From positions 248,001-312,000 of the forward strand of contig NZ_LIYH01000006.1 of assembly GCF_001905885.1 (NCBI RefSeq): a DNA stretch of 64,000 nt, written 5' to 3'. This stretch comes from Streptomyces sp. CB03234 (GTDB lineage Bacteria > Actinomycetota > Actinomycetes > Streptomycetales > Streptomycetaceae). This document shows, one piece after another, positions 48,208 through 57,227 of this stretch (position 1 is its first letter; each line of letters opens with the position of its first letter). The notes beneath the pieces are model-generated. The model ran no database searches and was not told where the DNA came from. It saw only the letters and a program-made list of their open reading frames with translations. A program made the position numbers and the translations under genes.

Positions 48208-51200
48208 ATGAGGACCGGGGCGGGGGCGGCGCGGCCATCGATGGGAGAGCTCATCGAGCGCCGGCGCCGGGCGGGTTTCGTGGGACGGGAACGGGAAAGG
48301 GCGCTGTTCCGGGCGAACTTCGACACCGCTCCGGACGACGAGCGGCACCGTTTCGTCTTCCACATCGTGGGCAACGCGGGCGTCGGCAAGACGACGCTGG
48401 TGCGCGAGCTGCAGGAGACGGCCGACAGGCTCGGGGCCGTCACGGCGTACGTCGACGAGGACGTCAACAGCGTGCCCGAGGCGATGGCGGCGATCAGTGC
48501 CCGTTTCGCCCGGCAGGGCCATGCCCTCAAGGCGCTGGACCGTCAGCTGGCGACCTACCGGCAGCGCCGCCACGAGGCGGAGTTGTCGGTGGTGGGCGAC
48601 CAGGCCGGCCCCTCACCGTCACCGGTCGGCATGGCCGCCGCCCAGGCTGGGCTGATCGGGGCGGGCATGGTGCCGGTCGTCGGAGCGTTCACCGGTGCCA
48701 TCGACCCGGCGCAGCTGGCCCGGCGCGCCGACCAGTTGAGGGCCGCTCTCAGCGCCCGCTTCCACAACCCCGAGGACGTCCAGCTCGTCCTCGACCCCCT
48801 CAAGGTGCTCACGCCCGTCCTGGTGGCGGAACTGGACCGGGTGGCCGCCGAGGTCCCGTGGCTGGCGCTCTTCTTCGACACCTACGAGCGCACCGCACCG
48901 TTCCTCGACACCTGGCTGCGCGACCTGATGACGGGCGCCCGCTACGGGGCGCTGCCCGGCAACGCCGTACTCACGCTGGCCGGTCGGCGCCGCCTCGATC
49001 CCGGCTGCTGGGCGGACGTCGCGGAGCTGATCGAGGAGCTGCCGCTCGAGCCCTTCACCGAGCCCGAGACCCGCCGCCTGCTGTCCGCGAAGGGCATCGT
49101 GGACGAGTCGGTCGTCCAGGACGTGCTGCGCCTGTCGAGGGGCCTGCCGGTGCTCGTCACCACCCTCGCCGAGAAGCCCGGCGAGCCCAACACCGCGGGC
49201 GCGACCGCCGTGGACCGCTTCCTCAAGTGGGAGGACGACCCGGCCCGCCGCGCCGCCGCCCTGGCCTGCGCGTTGCCGCGCCGGCTGAACGAGGACGTGT
49301 TCACCGCGGCGACCGAGGAATCCGCCGATCTCTTCGGGTGGCTGCGGGCCCTGCCCTTCGTCTCCGAGGGCGACGGCCACGCCAAGTACCACGACGTCGT
49401 ACGCGACCCCATGCTGCGCCTCCAGCGGACCGACTCCCCGCGCCGCTGGCGCGAGGCGCACGGGCGGCTCGCGGAGACCTTCGCCGGGTGGCGGGCCTCG
49501 GCCGCCGCCGGGCTCGGCCCCGACGGGCTGTGGGGCGACACCCACTGGCGCGAGCTGCGCGAGGAGGAGCTCTACCACCTGCTGTGCGCCGACCCGCGCG
49601 GCGCGCTGCCCACCGCCCTGGCGGACGGGCCGGACGCCTGCAAGGAGGGCACGGCCGCCGCCCGCCGTTGGGCGCGCACCCTGGCGGCGGCGGGCCAGGA
49701 CTCGGACGCGGAGGTCCCGCGGCGGTGGGGGAACGACTGCCTGGGCGTCCTCGGCGACGAGGAGCGCGGCGTCGTCCGGGTGCTGGGCCTGCTGCTGGCG
49801 CGCGGCGGGCTGGACGTCGAGGGCCGGATCCGGGCGCTCGACGCCCGGTCGTACCACCACCGGGTGGCCGACCGGTACGACGAGTCGCTCGCCGACTGCG
49901 ACCGGATGATCGACCTGGCGCCCGGCGACTGGCGCGGCTGGTTCGACCGGGGCGTGACGCGCCGTCTCCTCGGCGCCTGGGACGAGGCCCTGGCCGATTT
50001 CGCCCGGGCGGAGGAACTGCGCCCGGACACACCGCGGATCATCCGCGAACGGGGCGAGACCCACCGGGGCGCGGGCCGCCCGGCCGAGGCGCTGCGGGAG
50101 CTGGACCGGGCCCTGGCCCTGGACCCCTCCGACGCGACGGCACTCGCCTCCCGGGCCGCCGTCCACGAAGCCCTGGAGCGGCCCCGTGAGGCCCTGGCGG
50201 ACGTCGACCTGGCCCTGGACATCAGGCCGGACTACCGCTGGGCCCTCCACCGCCGCGCCCATGTCCTCCGTGGCCTGGGCGACACCGAGGGCGCGCTGAG
50301 GGACCTCGACCGGGCGGAGGCGCTGAAGCCGGACGACCCCTGGACCCTCGGCGAGCGCGGGGAGACCTACCGGTACGCGGGGCGGTACGAGGAGGCCATC
50401 GCCGCGTACGACCGGGCTATAGCCCTCGACCCCGGGTACGCCTGGGCCTTTGGCAGCCGCGCGATGGCGCACGAAGCCCTGGGCAGGACCGAGGAGGCGC
50501 TGGCGGACCTGGCGCGAGCGGTGGAGCTGAAGCCCGACTACGCGTGGGCGCTCGTCCGGCGGGCGGAGATCCTCGCCCGGCTGGGCGACACGGCCGGCCG
50601 GTTCGCCGCCCTCGACCGGGCGGTGGAGGCGGCGCCCGGCGATTCCTGGGCGTTGTGGGTGCGGGCGGACGCCCTCGACGAGGCGGGCCGCCACGAGGAG
50701 GCCGTGGCCGACCTCGACCGCGCGGTGGAGGTGGGCCCGGAGCGGGCGGACAACTGGCGGCTGCGGGCGTTCGCGCTGCACCGGGTGGGGCGGTACGAGG
50801 AAGCCGCCGCCGACGTGGACCGCGCCCTGGAGCTCGCCCCGGACGACCCGGCCGCCCTTGCCACGCGTGCTTCGATCCACGAGCGTCATGGGCGCATGGA
50901 GGAGGCCCTCGTGGATCTGAACCGTGCCATCGAGGTGGGCGGCGGTGACGCGTGGACGTTCGTCGTCCGGTCCTCCGTGCGGGAACGCACGGGTGATGTG
51001 CGGGGAGGGCTGGCGGATCGCGTACGGGCGGCCGAACTGGCCCCGGACGACGCCCGCGTGCTCACGTTGGCGGGGGAGGGGCACCGTAGGGCCGGCCTCC
51101 ACGGGCAGGCCATCACGTTCTTCGACCGGGCCGTCGCGCTCGCGCCGGACAGCTACTGGGCCGTGGGCAGCCGGGGCCAAGCGCTCCGCGCGCTGGGCCG

Positions 51201-51939
51201 CCACGAGGCCGCCCTCGCCGACCTCGACCGCGCCGAAGCGCTGGCCCCCGACAAGGCCTGGATCGTCGCCGAGCGGGGTGCCGTCCTTCAGGACCGCCGC
51301 CAGTACCACGACGCGCGGCGGGAGCTGGACCGGGCGGTCGCCATGGATTCTTCGGAGGGGTACGTCCACGAGCGCCGGGCCGTGTTCCACCAGGCCACCG
51401 GCCGGCTGCCGGAGGCGCTCGCCGACCTCGACCGGTGCCTGGAGCTGGGGCACGAGACCGCGTGGGCACTCCGTGGCCGGGCGGTCGTCCAGCTCCTGCT
51501 CGGCCGCCCCGACGAGGCGCTCGCCGCCCTCGCCGGCGTGCCCGACCGCGCTCTGGGCAGCCAGGCGCACCGCAGGGCGGGCCGTCTCGGCATCGCCCGC
51601 CGGGAGGCGGAGCTGCTGTCCGCCGAGGACCCCGGCGCGGGTGCCCCGCTGCTCGCGATGGCCGTGAGCCGTATCGAGGGCCTGTCCGCGGCGGCCGGCC
51701 ACTGGCGGGCCGCCGGCCTGACCCATCCGCTCGTCGCCGTCTGCGCCCTCGGGGAGTGGTCGCACGCCGACGACCTGCTCGCCGGCTTCCTCACCGCCGC
51801 GCCGCCCTGGAACGAGTTGGCCCGCACGGCCCACACCCTGGCCGAGCTCCTCCAGTGCCCCGGCGCCGACCCGGCCGAGCTGGAGCCTCGGCTGCGCCGG
51901 GTGGAGGCCGCCCGGGACGCCTTCGGCACAGGCCGGTGA
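48208..51939 (+). CDS. STAND-type P-loop ATPase with long TPR array
   Basis: The 1243-residue protein starts at ATG 48208, 4 bp after fbiC; ATG 48241 is an alternative. An NTPase domain (about residues 20-320) has HIVGNAGVGKTTLVRELQE (P-loop near 53-61) and VPWLALFFDTYERTAPFLD as Walker B. From about residue 555 there are at least fifteen tandem TPRs of the pattern AxxDxxRAxxLxPDxxWA, for example ALADFARAEELRPDTPRIIR and AIAAYDRAIALDPGYAWAFG. There is no membrane segment and no effector domain at the N-terminus. STAND-TPR proteins are signal sensors, some in phage defence; the role here is open. Confidence 0.9.
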   Translation: MRTGAGAARPSMGELIERRRRAGFVGRERERALFRANFDTAPDDERHRFVFHIVGNAGVGKTTLVRELQETADRLGAVTAYVDEDVNSVPEAMAAISARFARQGHALKALDRQLATYRQRRHEAELSVVGDQAGPSPSPVGMAAAQAGLIGAGMVPVVGAFTGAIDPAQLARRADQLRAALSARFHNPEDVQLVLDPLKVLTPVLVAELDRVAAEVPWLALFFDTYERTAPFLDTWLRDLMTGARYGALPGNAVLTLAGRRRLDPGCWADVAELIEELPLEPFTEPETRRLLSAKGIVDESVVQDVLRLSRGLPVLVTTLAEKPGEPNTAGATAVDRFLKWEDDPARRAAALACALPRRLNEDVFTAATEESADLFGWLRALPFVSEGDGHAKYHDVVRDPMLRLQRTDSPRRWREAHGRLAETFAGWRASAAAGLGPDGLWGDTHWRELREEELYHLLCADPRGALPTALADGPDACKEGTAAARRWARTLAAAGQDSDAEVPRRWGNDCLGVLGDEERGVVRVLGLLLARGGLDVEGRIRALDARSYHHRVADRYDESLADCDRMIDLAPGDWRGWFDRGVTRRLLGAWDEALADFARAEELRPDTPRIIRERGETHRGAGRPAEALRELDRALALDPSDATALASRAAVHEALERPREALADVDLALDIRPDYRWALHRRAHVLRGLGDTEGALRDLDRAEALKPDDPWTLGERGETYRYAGRYEEAIAAYDRAIALDPGYAWAFGSRAMAHEALGRTEEALADLARAVELKPDYAWALVRRAEILARLGDTAGRFAALDRAVEAAPGDSWALWVRADALDEAGRHEEAVADLDRAVEVGPERADNWRLRAFALHRVGRYEEAAADVDRALELAPDDPAALATRASIHERHGRMEEALVDLNRAIEVGGGDAWTFVVRSSVRERTGDVRGGLADRVRAAELAPDDARVLTLAGEGHRRAGLHGQAITFFDRAVALAPDSYWAVGSRGQALRALGRHEAALADLDRAEALAPDKAWIVAERGAVLQDRRQYHDARRELDRAVAMDSSEGYVHERRAVFHQATGRLPEALADLDRCLELGHETAWALRGRAVVQLLLGRPDEALAALAGVPDRALGSQAHRRAGRLGIARREAELLSAEDPGAGAPLLAMAVSRIEGLSAAAGHWRAAGLTHPLVAVCALGEWSHADDLLAGFLTAAPPWNELARTAHTLAELLQCPGADPAELEPRLRRVEAARDAFGTGR

Positions 51940-52065
51940 ACCCCTCAAACCCACCCCTGACGGGCGTCCGTGCCCATAACACTCCGCCCCCCGGGCCCCT
52001 CGATTCCTTCGATTACAGTGCTGCGCGCCGACAGTGACGTCCACGGGCGACGGGAGGGACGCGAG

Positions 52066-53187
52066 GTGAGTGCAGCAGCCGCGGCTGTCTGGGGCCGGGC
52101 CGAGCAGCAGGACTTCCGTGCCCGGGTGCGGGGCTGCCTCCTGGGTGCCGCCATCGGGGACGCCCTGGGGGCGGGCGTGTCCGGGTTGTCCGTCGAGGCG
52201 ATCCGGGCGGCGCACGGGGCCGACGGGCTGACCGACCTGGCGCCCGCGTACGGGCGGCGCGGTGCCGTGACGTCCGCGACCCAGCTGACCCTGTTCACCG
52301 TGGACGGTCTGATACGTGCCCAGGTGCGCCGCGACACCGGTGCGTGGCATCCGCCGACCGATGTGCACCGTGCCCATCTGCGGTGGGCCGCCACCCAGCG
52401 CGACTGGGGTCCCGACGAGCGCCGCAAGGACAACGGCTGGCTGGCGTGCGAGGAGTGGTTGTACGCCCGCCGCGACCCCGCGCACGCCACCCTCACGGGT
52501 CTGGGCGACGAGATCCTCGGCACCCTGGACAAGCCGAAGAACCCGGCCGCCCGCGACGCCGGCGCCCTGGTGCGCTCCGCGCCGTACGGGCTGCTGGTGG
52601 GCTGGGAGCCGCAGCTGGTGTGCCAGCTCGCCGTCGAGTGCGCCGTCCAGACGCACGGCCACCCCACCGCGTACCTGTCGGCCGGTGCCTTCGCCGTCGT
52701 CGTGCACGGCCTGGCCCGGGGCGAGAGCGTGGACGGTTCCGTGCAGCGGGCGCTGGCGCAGCTGGCGGCGCGCCCCGGTCACGAGCCGGTCAGTGACGCG
52801 CTGAAGCACGCCCTGGGTGCCGTACGGCAGGGGATCCCGAGCCCCGCGCGGATCGCGTCGCTGGGCGACACCGACGGGGAGCACGCTGAGGACGCCCTGG
52901 CCATCGCGGTCTACTGCGCGCTCGTCGGCGAGGACGTCCGGCACGGGTTGCGGCTCGCGGTCAACCACGACGGCCCGTCGCAGACCACCGGCGCCCTCAC
53001 CGGGGCGCTGCTGGGCGCCCTGCACGGCGAGACCGCCCTCCCGCCGGCCTGGCTGGCCGAGCTGGAAGGGCGGCCCACGATCCTTCAGCTGGCGGACGAC
53101 TTCGCCATGGAGATGACGCAGGGCCGGGCCCTGCACGGCCCGGCGGTCTCCGCGCCGGGCTGGCTGGCCCGCTACCCCAGGGGCTGA
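52066..53187 (+). CDS. ADP-ribosylglycohydrolase-like protein with lost metal-binding aspartates
   Basis: The 373-residue protein starts at GTG 52066 after GGGAGGG. The DraG/ARH fold is clear (VRGCLLGAAIGDALGAGVSG; SAGAFAVVVHGLARGESVDG). The residues that bind the two Mg2+ ions are replaced: the usual TDDT segment is TSATQ (residues 69-73), and the usual GDSDTT segment is GPSQTTGALTGALLGALHG near residue 310. The protein probably cannot hydrolyse ADP-ribose and may bind ADP-ribosylated ligands instead. It follows the STAND-TPR gene by 126 bp and overlaps the convergent symporter by 16 bp. Confidence 0.88.
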   Translation: MSAAAAAVWGRAEQQDFRARVRGCLLGAAIGDALGAGVSGLSVEAIRAAHGADGLTDLAPAYGRRGAVTSATQLTLFTVDGLIRAQVRRDTGAWHPPTDVHRAHLRWAATQRDWGPDERRKDNGWLACEEWLYARRDPAHATLTGLGDEILGTLDKPKNPAARDAGALVRSAPYGLLVGWEPQLVCQLAVECAVQTHGHPTAYLSAGAFAVVVHGLARGESVDGSVQRALAQLAARPGHEPVSDALKHALGAVRQGIPSPARIASLGDTDGEHAEDALAIAVYCALVGEDVRHGLRLAVNHDGPSQTTGALTGALLGALHGETALPPAWLAELEGRPTILQLADDFAMEMTQGRALHGPAVSAPGWLARYPRG

Positions 53188-54698
53188 CGCTCGGGGACGG
53201 CGGCGGCGGCCGGGCTGCCGTCGTCGGAGTGCAGCTTGTCCAGCACGGCGTCCCGCTGCGGGGTGTCCTCCGGCTTGATGAAGCCGATGAGTACGTACAG
53301 GATCAGCGACGTGGCCAGCGGCGAGACGATCTGGATCTGCAGCTCGATGCCGTCGAGCCCGTAGTTCGTCAGCCAGAACACGAACAGGCCGGCCGCCCAC
53401 GACACCAGTGCCGCAGTCGGCCCGGACCTGCGGAACGTACGCAGCAGACCGAGCATGAACGGGATGGCGATCGGCCCCATCAGGCCGGCCACCCACTTGA
53501 TGACGACGGTGATGATGTCGCCGAACGTCGGGGAGTTGACCTGCGTCGCGATCGCCATCGACAGGCCGAGGAACGCCACGGTCGACCAGCGGGCGGCCAG
53601 CAGCCCGGCCCGGTGCGACCAGGAGCGGGCCGCCTTGGAGAGGGCGGGCGCGATGTCCCGGGTGAAGACGGCCGCGATGGCGTTGGCGTCGGAGGAGCAC
53701 ATGGCCATGGTGTGGGAGAAGAACCCGACGATGACCAGGCCGAGCAGCCCGTGCGGCAGCAGCTGTTCGGTCATCAGGGCGTAGGAGTCGGACGCGTCGG
53801 GCTTCTCGGGCGTGACCAGCAGCGGTGCGCACCACATGGGGAAGAACAGGACCAGCGGCCAGACGAACCACAGGACCGCCGACAGCCGCCCGGAGCGGGT
53901 CGCCTCGCGGGCGGTGGGCGTGGCCATGTAGCGCTGTGCCTGGTTCCACATGCCGCCGCTGTACTCGAATGTCTTGATGAAGAGGTACGCGAGGAGGAAG
54001 GTCACCGTGTACGGTCCGGCGGTCGGCGCGGTGTGCCCCTGGAGCTCGGGCCGGTCCCACACGGTCCACAGGGCGCTGAAGCCGCCGAGCTTCGCCATGA
54101 CGGCGACGAGCATGGCGATGCCGGCGAAGAACTGGATGATGAACTGGCCGAGTTCGGTGAGGGCGTCGGCCCACAGCCCGCCTACGGTGCAGTAGATGCC
54201 GGTGATGACACCGGTGATGAGGATGCCCTGGTTGAGCGAGATGCCGGTGAAGACGGACAGCAGCGTGGCGATGGCGGCCCATTTGGCGCCCACGTCGACG
54301 ATCTTCAGCAGGACGCCGGACCAGGCGAGGGCCTGCTGGGTCGGCAGGTTGTAGCGGTTCTTCAGGTATTCGAGCGGCGAGGCGACGTGCAGCCGCGAGC
54401 GCAGCCGGTTGAGCCGGGGCGCGAAGAGGTGGGCGCCGATGGCGATCCCGATCGCGATGGGGAAGGACCAGGTGACGTACGAGGTGACGCCGTACGTGTA
54501 GGCGATGCCCGCGTATCCGGTGAACATCACCGCGCTGTAGCCGGACATGTGGTGCGAGATGCCCGACAGCCACCACGGCATCTTGCCGCCGGCGGTGAAG
54601 AAGTCGCTGACGTTGTCCACGCGTTTGTGCGACCAGAGGCCGATCGCGACCATCACACCGAAGTAGCCGATGAGCACGGCCCAGTCGAGACTGTTCAT
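53172..54698 (-). CDS. Sodium:solute symporter family (SSS) transporter
   Basis: The 508-residue transporter has about thirteen membrane helices. It starts MNSLDWAVLIGYFGVMVAIG, and the next helices carry the SSF motifs: DFFTAGGKMPWWLSGISHHM, then GYSAVMFTGYAGIAYTYGVT. LLAYLFIKTFEYSGGMWNQA and AMCSSDANAIAAVFTRDIAP fit the sugar and amino-acid SSS branch. The C-terminal tail (residues 480-508) is cytoplasmic and Ala/Pro-rich. ATG 54698 is used. It has its own upstream gap (54699-55016) and no CTGACG site, so it is not obviously in the regulon. The solute cannot be told from sequence. Confidence 0.93.
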   Translation of the reverse strand: MNSLDWAVLIGYFGVMVAIGLWSHKRVDNVSDFFTAGGKMPWWLSGISHHMSGYSAVMFTGYAGIAYTYGVTSYVTWSFPIAIGIAIGAHLFAPRLNRLRSRLHVASPLEYLKNRYNLPTQQALAWSGVLLKIVDVGAKWAAIATLLSVFTGISLNQGILITGVITGIYCTVGGLWADALTELGQFIIQFFAGIAMLVAVMAKLGGFSALWTVWDRPELQGHTAPTAGPYTVTFLLAYLFIKTFEYSGGMWNQAQRYMATPTAREATRSGRLSAVLWFVWPLVLFFPMWCAPLLVTPEKPDASDSYALMTEQLLPHGLLGLVIVGFFSHTMAMCSSDANAIAAVFTRDIAPALSKAARSWSHRAGLLAARWSTVAFLGLSMAIATQVNSPTFGDIITVVIKWVAGLMGPIAIPFMLGLLRTFRRSGPTAALVSWAAGLFVFWLTNYGLDGIELQIQIVSPLATSLILYVLIGFIKPEDTPQRDAVLDKLHSDDGSPAAAAVPERQPLG

Positions 54699-54967
54699 GT
54701 GCCCCCTCCAGGGGTCCGCCTTGTGAACGTCGAAGCGCGTCGTCAGTACGTCCGGTCAGCGGCGCCCCCGTGCGGGAGCGGGGACTTCGGGGATTGAACC
54801 GCCAGTTCGAGCAGCGGGTCAAGAGATCCTGTGGTCACAAATATGAACGTGGATCAGAAAGCAGAACAGTTTTACCTTTTCTTGACCCACGGGGTCGTTG
54901 TCGCGGCCGTGGCGGCGGCCACACGATGATCGTGCGCTTCGTCAGGTCCGTACGACACATGGCACAG
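54699..54967. other. Intergenic region upstream of the symporter
   Basis: No gene was seen. The part at 54825-54885 is AT-rich (GGTCACAAATATGAACG, AGAACAGTTTTACCTTTTC) and probably carries the symporter promoter on the minus strand. Confidence 0.45.
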
Positions 54968-54999
54968 CGACCGCACGGGATGCGGGTCCCGTGCGGTCG
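54968..54999 (-). terminator. Terminator hairpin after the SDR gene
   Basis: CGACCGCACGGGA (54968-54980) pairs perfectly with TCCCGTGCGGTCG (54987-54999), loop TGCGGG. It lies 17 bp past the SDR stop on the minus strand. Confidence 0.85.
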
Positions 55000-55016
55000 G
55001 CGAAAGGGAGGGCGCT

Positions 55017-55799
55017 CTACCTCATCAGTTCGCCCGCGTTGACCAGCAGAGACTGGCCCGTGATCGCCCGCGCCCGGTCGGAGGCGAGGAACACCGCCGC
55101 CTCGGCCGCATCGGCGTCCGTGGCGAGCTCCGGCAGTGCCATCCGCTCGGCCAGCCGGCTCAGCACCTCGTCCTCCGCCACGCCCTCGGCCTCGGCCGTC
55201 AGGCGTACGTACGCCTGGACCGGCGGCCCCCACATCCAGCCGGGCAGCACCGTGTTGACCCGGATCCGGTACGGGCCCAGCTCGCGCGCCAGCGAGTACA
55301 TCGCCGACGTCAGCGCGCCCTTGGACGCCGCGTACGCCGCCTGCCGCACCTGCGACGGGGCGGCCACCGCCGACTGCGTACCGACGATGACCACACAGCC
55401 CCCGCGCGTCTTCAGCGCCGGCAGGCAGGCCCGGGTCATCCGCAGCGTCCCCAGCAGGTTGACGTCCAGCACCCGCTGCCAGGCGGCGAAGTCGGCGTCC
55501 TGAAGCCCGCCGAAGTGGCTGTCGTACGCCGCGACATGGACGACCGCGTCGATCCCGCCGAACCGCGCGACGGCGAGCGCGGCCAGCGCCTCGCACCGGC
55601 CCTCGTCGGTGATGTCCGTGGCGAGGTACGCGGTGCGCCGCCCCTCCGGGTCGATCCGCTCGGCACACGCGGCGAGTTTCGCCTCCGTACGAGCACCGAG
55701 CACCGCGTGACCCCCGTCCCGCACGACGGCCGCGGCCACCTGGTGACCCAGGCCGGGCCCGACGCCGGACACGATCACGGTCTTGTCGCGCAGCAGCAT
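55017..55799 (-). CDS. Short-chain dehydrogenase/reductase (SDR)
   Basis: The 260-residue classical SDR has VIVSGVGPGLGHQVAAAVVR (the glycine motif reads GVGPGLG), AVVHVAAYDSHFGGLQDADF (AAYD in place of NNAG), VIVGTQSAVAAPSQVRQAAY with Y-A-A-S-K, and PGWMWGPPVQAY. The VAAYD change in the NNAG box is unusual but seen in relatives annotated as hydroxysteroid or mycofactocin-type SDRs. It is divergent from the barrel-protein gene with a perfect operator between them and ends at a strong terminator, so it is monocistronic. Confidence 0.92.
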   Translation of the reverse strand: MLLRDKTVIVSGVGPGLGHQVAAAVVRDGGHAVLGARTEAKLAACAERIDPEGRRTAYLATDITDEGRCEALAALAVARFGGIDAVVHVAAYDSHFGGLQDADFAAWQRVLDVNLLGTLRMTRACLPALKTRGGCVVIVGTQSAVAAPSQVRQAAYAASKGALTSAMYSLARELGPYRIRVNTVLPGWMWGPPVQAYVRLTAEAEGVAEDEVLSRLAERMALPELATDADAAEAAVFLASDRARAITGQSLLVNAGELMR

Positions 55800-55828
55800 C
55801 CGGTGCCTCCCCGGCTCTGGACGAGTAT

Positions 55829-55843
55829 CTGACGCACCGTCAG
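55829..55843. promoter_or_regulatory. TetR-type operator copy 11 (CTGACG-N3-CGTCAG)
   Basis: The site reads CTGACGCACCGTCAG, perfect, between the divergent SDR and barrel-protein genes, 29 and 10 bp from their starts. It can serve both. Confidence 0.82.
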
Positions 55844-55853
55844 AGTAGGCCGC

Positions 55854-56690
55854 ATGAGCGACGACGACAATGACACGCGAAGCGAGGAGTACGCGCGGCT
55901 CGCGGCCGTCGGCCCCTACGGGGTGCGACCCGGCCACGCCCTGATCACCATGGTCGAGCCGCACCCCGGCCACGAGTACGCGTACAACCGCTGGTACGAG
56001 GACGACCACTACTACGCGGGCGCGATGGCCATGCCCTGGATCCAGGCGGGCCGCCGCTGGGTCGCCACCCGCGACCTGCGACTGCTGCGCCACCCGGCCA
56101 CGTCGGCCGTCGCACAGCCGGTGACCGCGGGGTGCTACCTCTCCACGTACTGGATCACCGAAGGGCGCTACGACGACCACATGAAGTGGACCGTCGCCAT
56201 CAACAAGCGCCTGAACCGCGACGGCCGCGTCCACCAGGCCCGTACGCACATCTTCACCGCGTTCCACGACCACGCGGCCACCGTCTACCGCGACGGCGCG
56301 GCCGGCCCCCGCGACCACCACGCCCTGGACCACCCCTACGCGGGGCTCGTGCTCCAGGTCATCGACACCGAGACCCCGGAGCGGCGGGCGGCCCTCCTGG
56401 AGTGGCTCCGCTCCCGGTACCTGCCACGCCGCCTCGCCGGCTCACCGGCCGCGATGGTCACCGTCTTCCGCCCCACGCCGCTGCCGGGCGACCGTATGAC
56501 GTACGTCAAGCAGGTGGAGGCGGTCGACACCCGCCTGACCCTGCTGTGGTTCCTGGAACAGGACCCCCGCACCTGCTGGCAGGACCACTTCACCGACCTT
56601 GCCCCGGGCGACCGGGGCCGGCTGGAACTGGTCGCCCCCTTCATCCCGACGGTGCCGGGGACGGACCGGTACGTCGATCAATTGCGCTAG
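55854..56690 (+). CDS. Uncharacterised protein, probable dimeric alpha+beta barrel type
   Basis: The 278-residue protein starts at ATG 55854, 10 bp after the operator. Repeated patterns HALITMVEPHPGHEYAYNRW with YEDDHYYAGAMAMPWIQAGR, and HPYAGLVLQVIDTETPERRA, resemble two ferredoxin-like halves of an EthD/dimeric alpha+beta barrel protein. Conserved His, Trp and Tyr in NRWYEDDHYY and WQDHFTDLAP could line a pocket. No named family was assigned. The operator and divergent SDR place it in the catabolic regulon, perhaps as a lyase or accessory protein for one step. Confidence 0.8.
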   Translation: MSDDDNDTRSEEYARLAAVGPYGVRPGHALITMVEPHPGHEYAYNRWYEDDHYYAGAMAMPWIQAGRRWVATRDLRLLRHPATSAVAQPVTAGCYLSTYWITEGRYDDHMKWTVAINKRLNRDGRVHQARTHIFTAFHDHAATVYRDGAAGPRDHHALDHPYAGLVLQVIDTETPERRAALLEWLRSRYLPRRLAGSPAAMVTVFRPTPLPGDRMTYVKQVEAVDTRLTLLWFLEQDPRTCWQDHFTDLAPGDRGRLELVAPFIPTVPGTDRYVDQLR

Positions 56691-56762
56691 CGCATGACCG
56701 AGCCCCCTCGGCCGGGACGGCGGACCAGTCGAGAGGGCTCATCGGTGACGCGCCGGCGGACT

Positions 56763-56963
56763 TCAGAGAGCCCCCGTGCTCACTTCACGCACGAACGCGT
56801 TCCACGACTCGGGGACGAACGTGATCGACGGACCGGCGGGGACCTTCGAGTCCCGTACCGCGATCGCCGCGACGACGGGGGACTTGACCTCGACGCACGC
56901 GCCGTTCCCGCCGGAATACGAGGACTTGGTCCAGGTCTCCGTGGCGCCCTGAATGATTGCCAT
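56763..56963 (-). CDS. DUF397 protein
   Basis: The 66-residue protein starts at ATG 56963 (MAIIQGATETWTKSSYSGGN). The DUF397 signature is clear: ACVEVKSPVVAAIAVRDSKV, then PESWNAFVREV. A GGAGAAG ribosome site precedes it. The XRE-DUF5753 gene lies upstream on the same strand (264-bp gap), so the pair is looser than the overlapping pair at 8094-9133 but of the same kind. Confidence 0.9.
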   Translation of the reverse strand: MAIIQGATETWTKSSYSGGNGACVEVKSPVVAAIAVRDSKVPAGPSITFVPESWNAFVREVSTGAL

Positions 56964-57227
56964 CTTCTCCGCTCCGGTTCTCGACAGTGACAGCAGTGAC
57001 TCGCACCGGCCCGACCTGCGGGCTGGCGTGATCGACGCTACTCGTCGAGATCTGCGTGCGGGGCGGGCGTTCACTCGACCGGATGGCATATTCCAGGCGG
57101 GTCTTCCGCTGGAAGCCGGCGGGGTGTACCGTACCGGCTTCTTCCCCGGCGGGCTGGGCCACTTCCCGTCATTCCGGCTGTAATCGAGGCATTCGGAAGC
57201 ATGGGGAGTACGGGCGCAACAGGGACG

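Noticed and set aside
44736..48530. Long minus-strand frame opposite fbiC and the LLM gene
   Set aside because: The plus-strand genes have full motif sets; the antisense reading has none.
48619..54822. A very long open frame on the minus strand opposite the STAND-TPR, ADP-ribosylglycohydrolase and symporter genes
   Set aside because: It runs across three well-supported genes, has Arg/Gly/Ala-rich sequence without domains, and is a product of high GC on the opposite strand.
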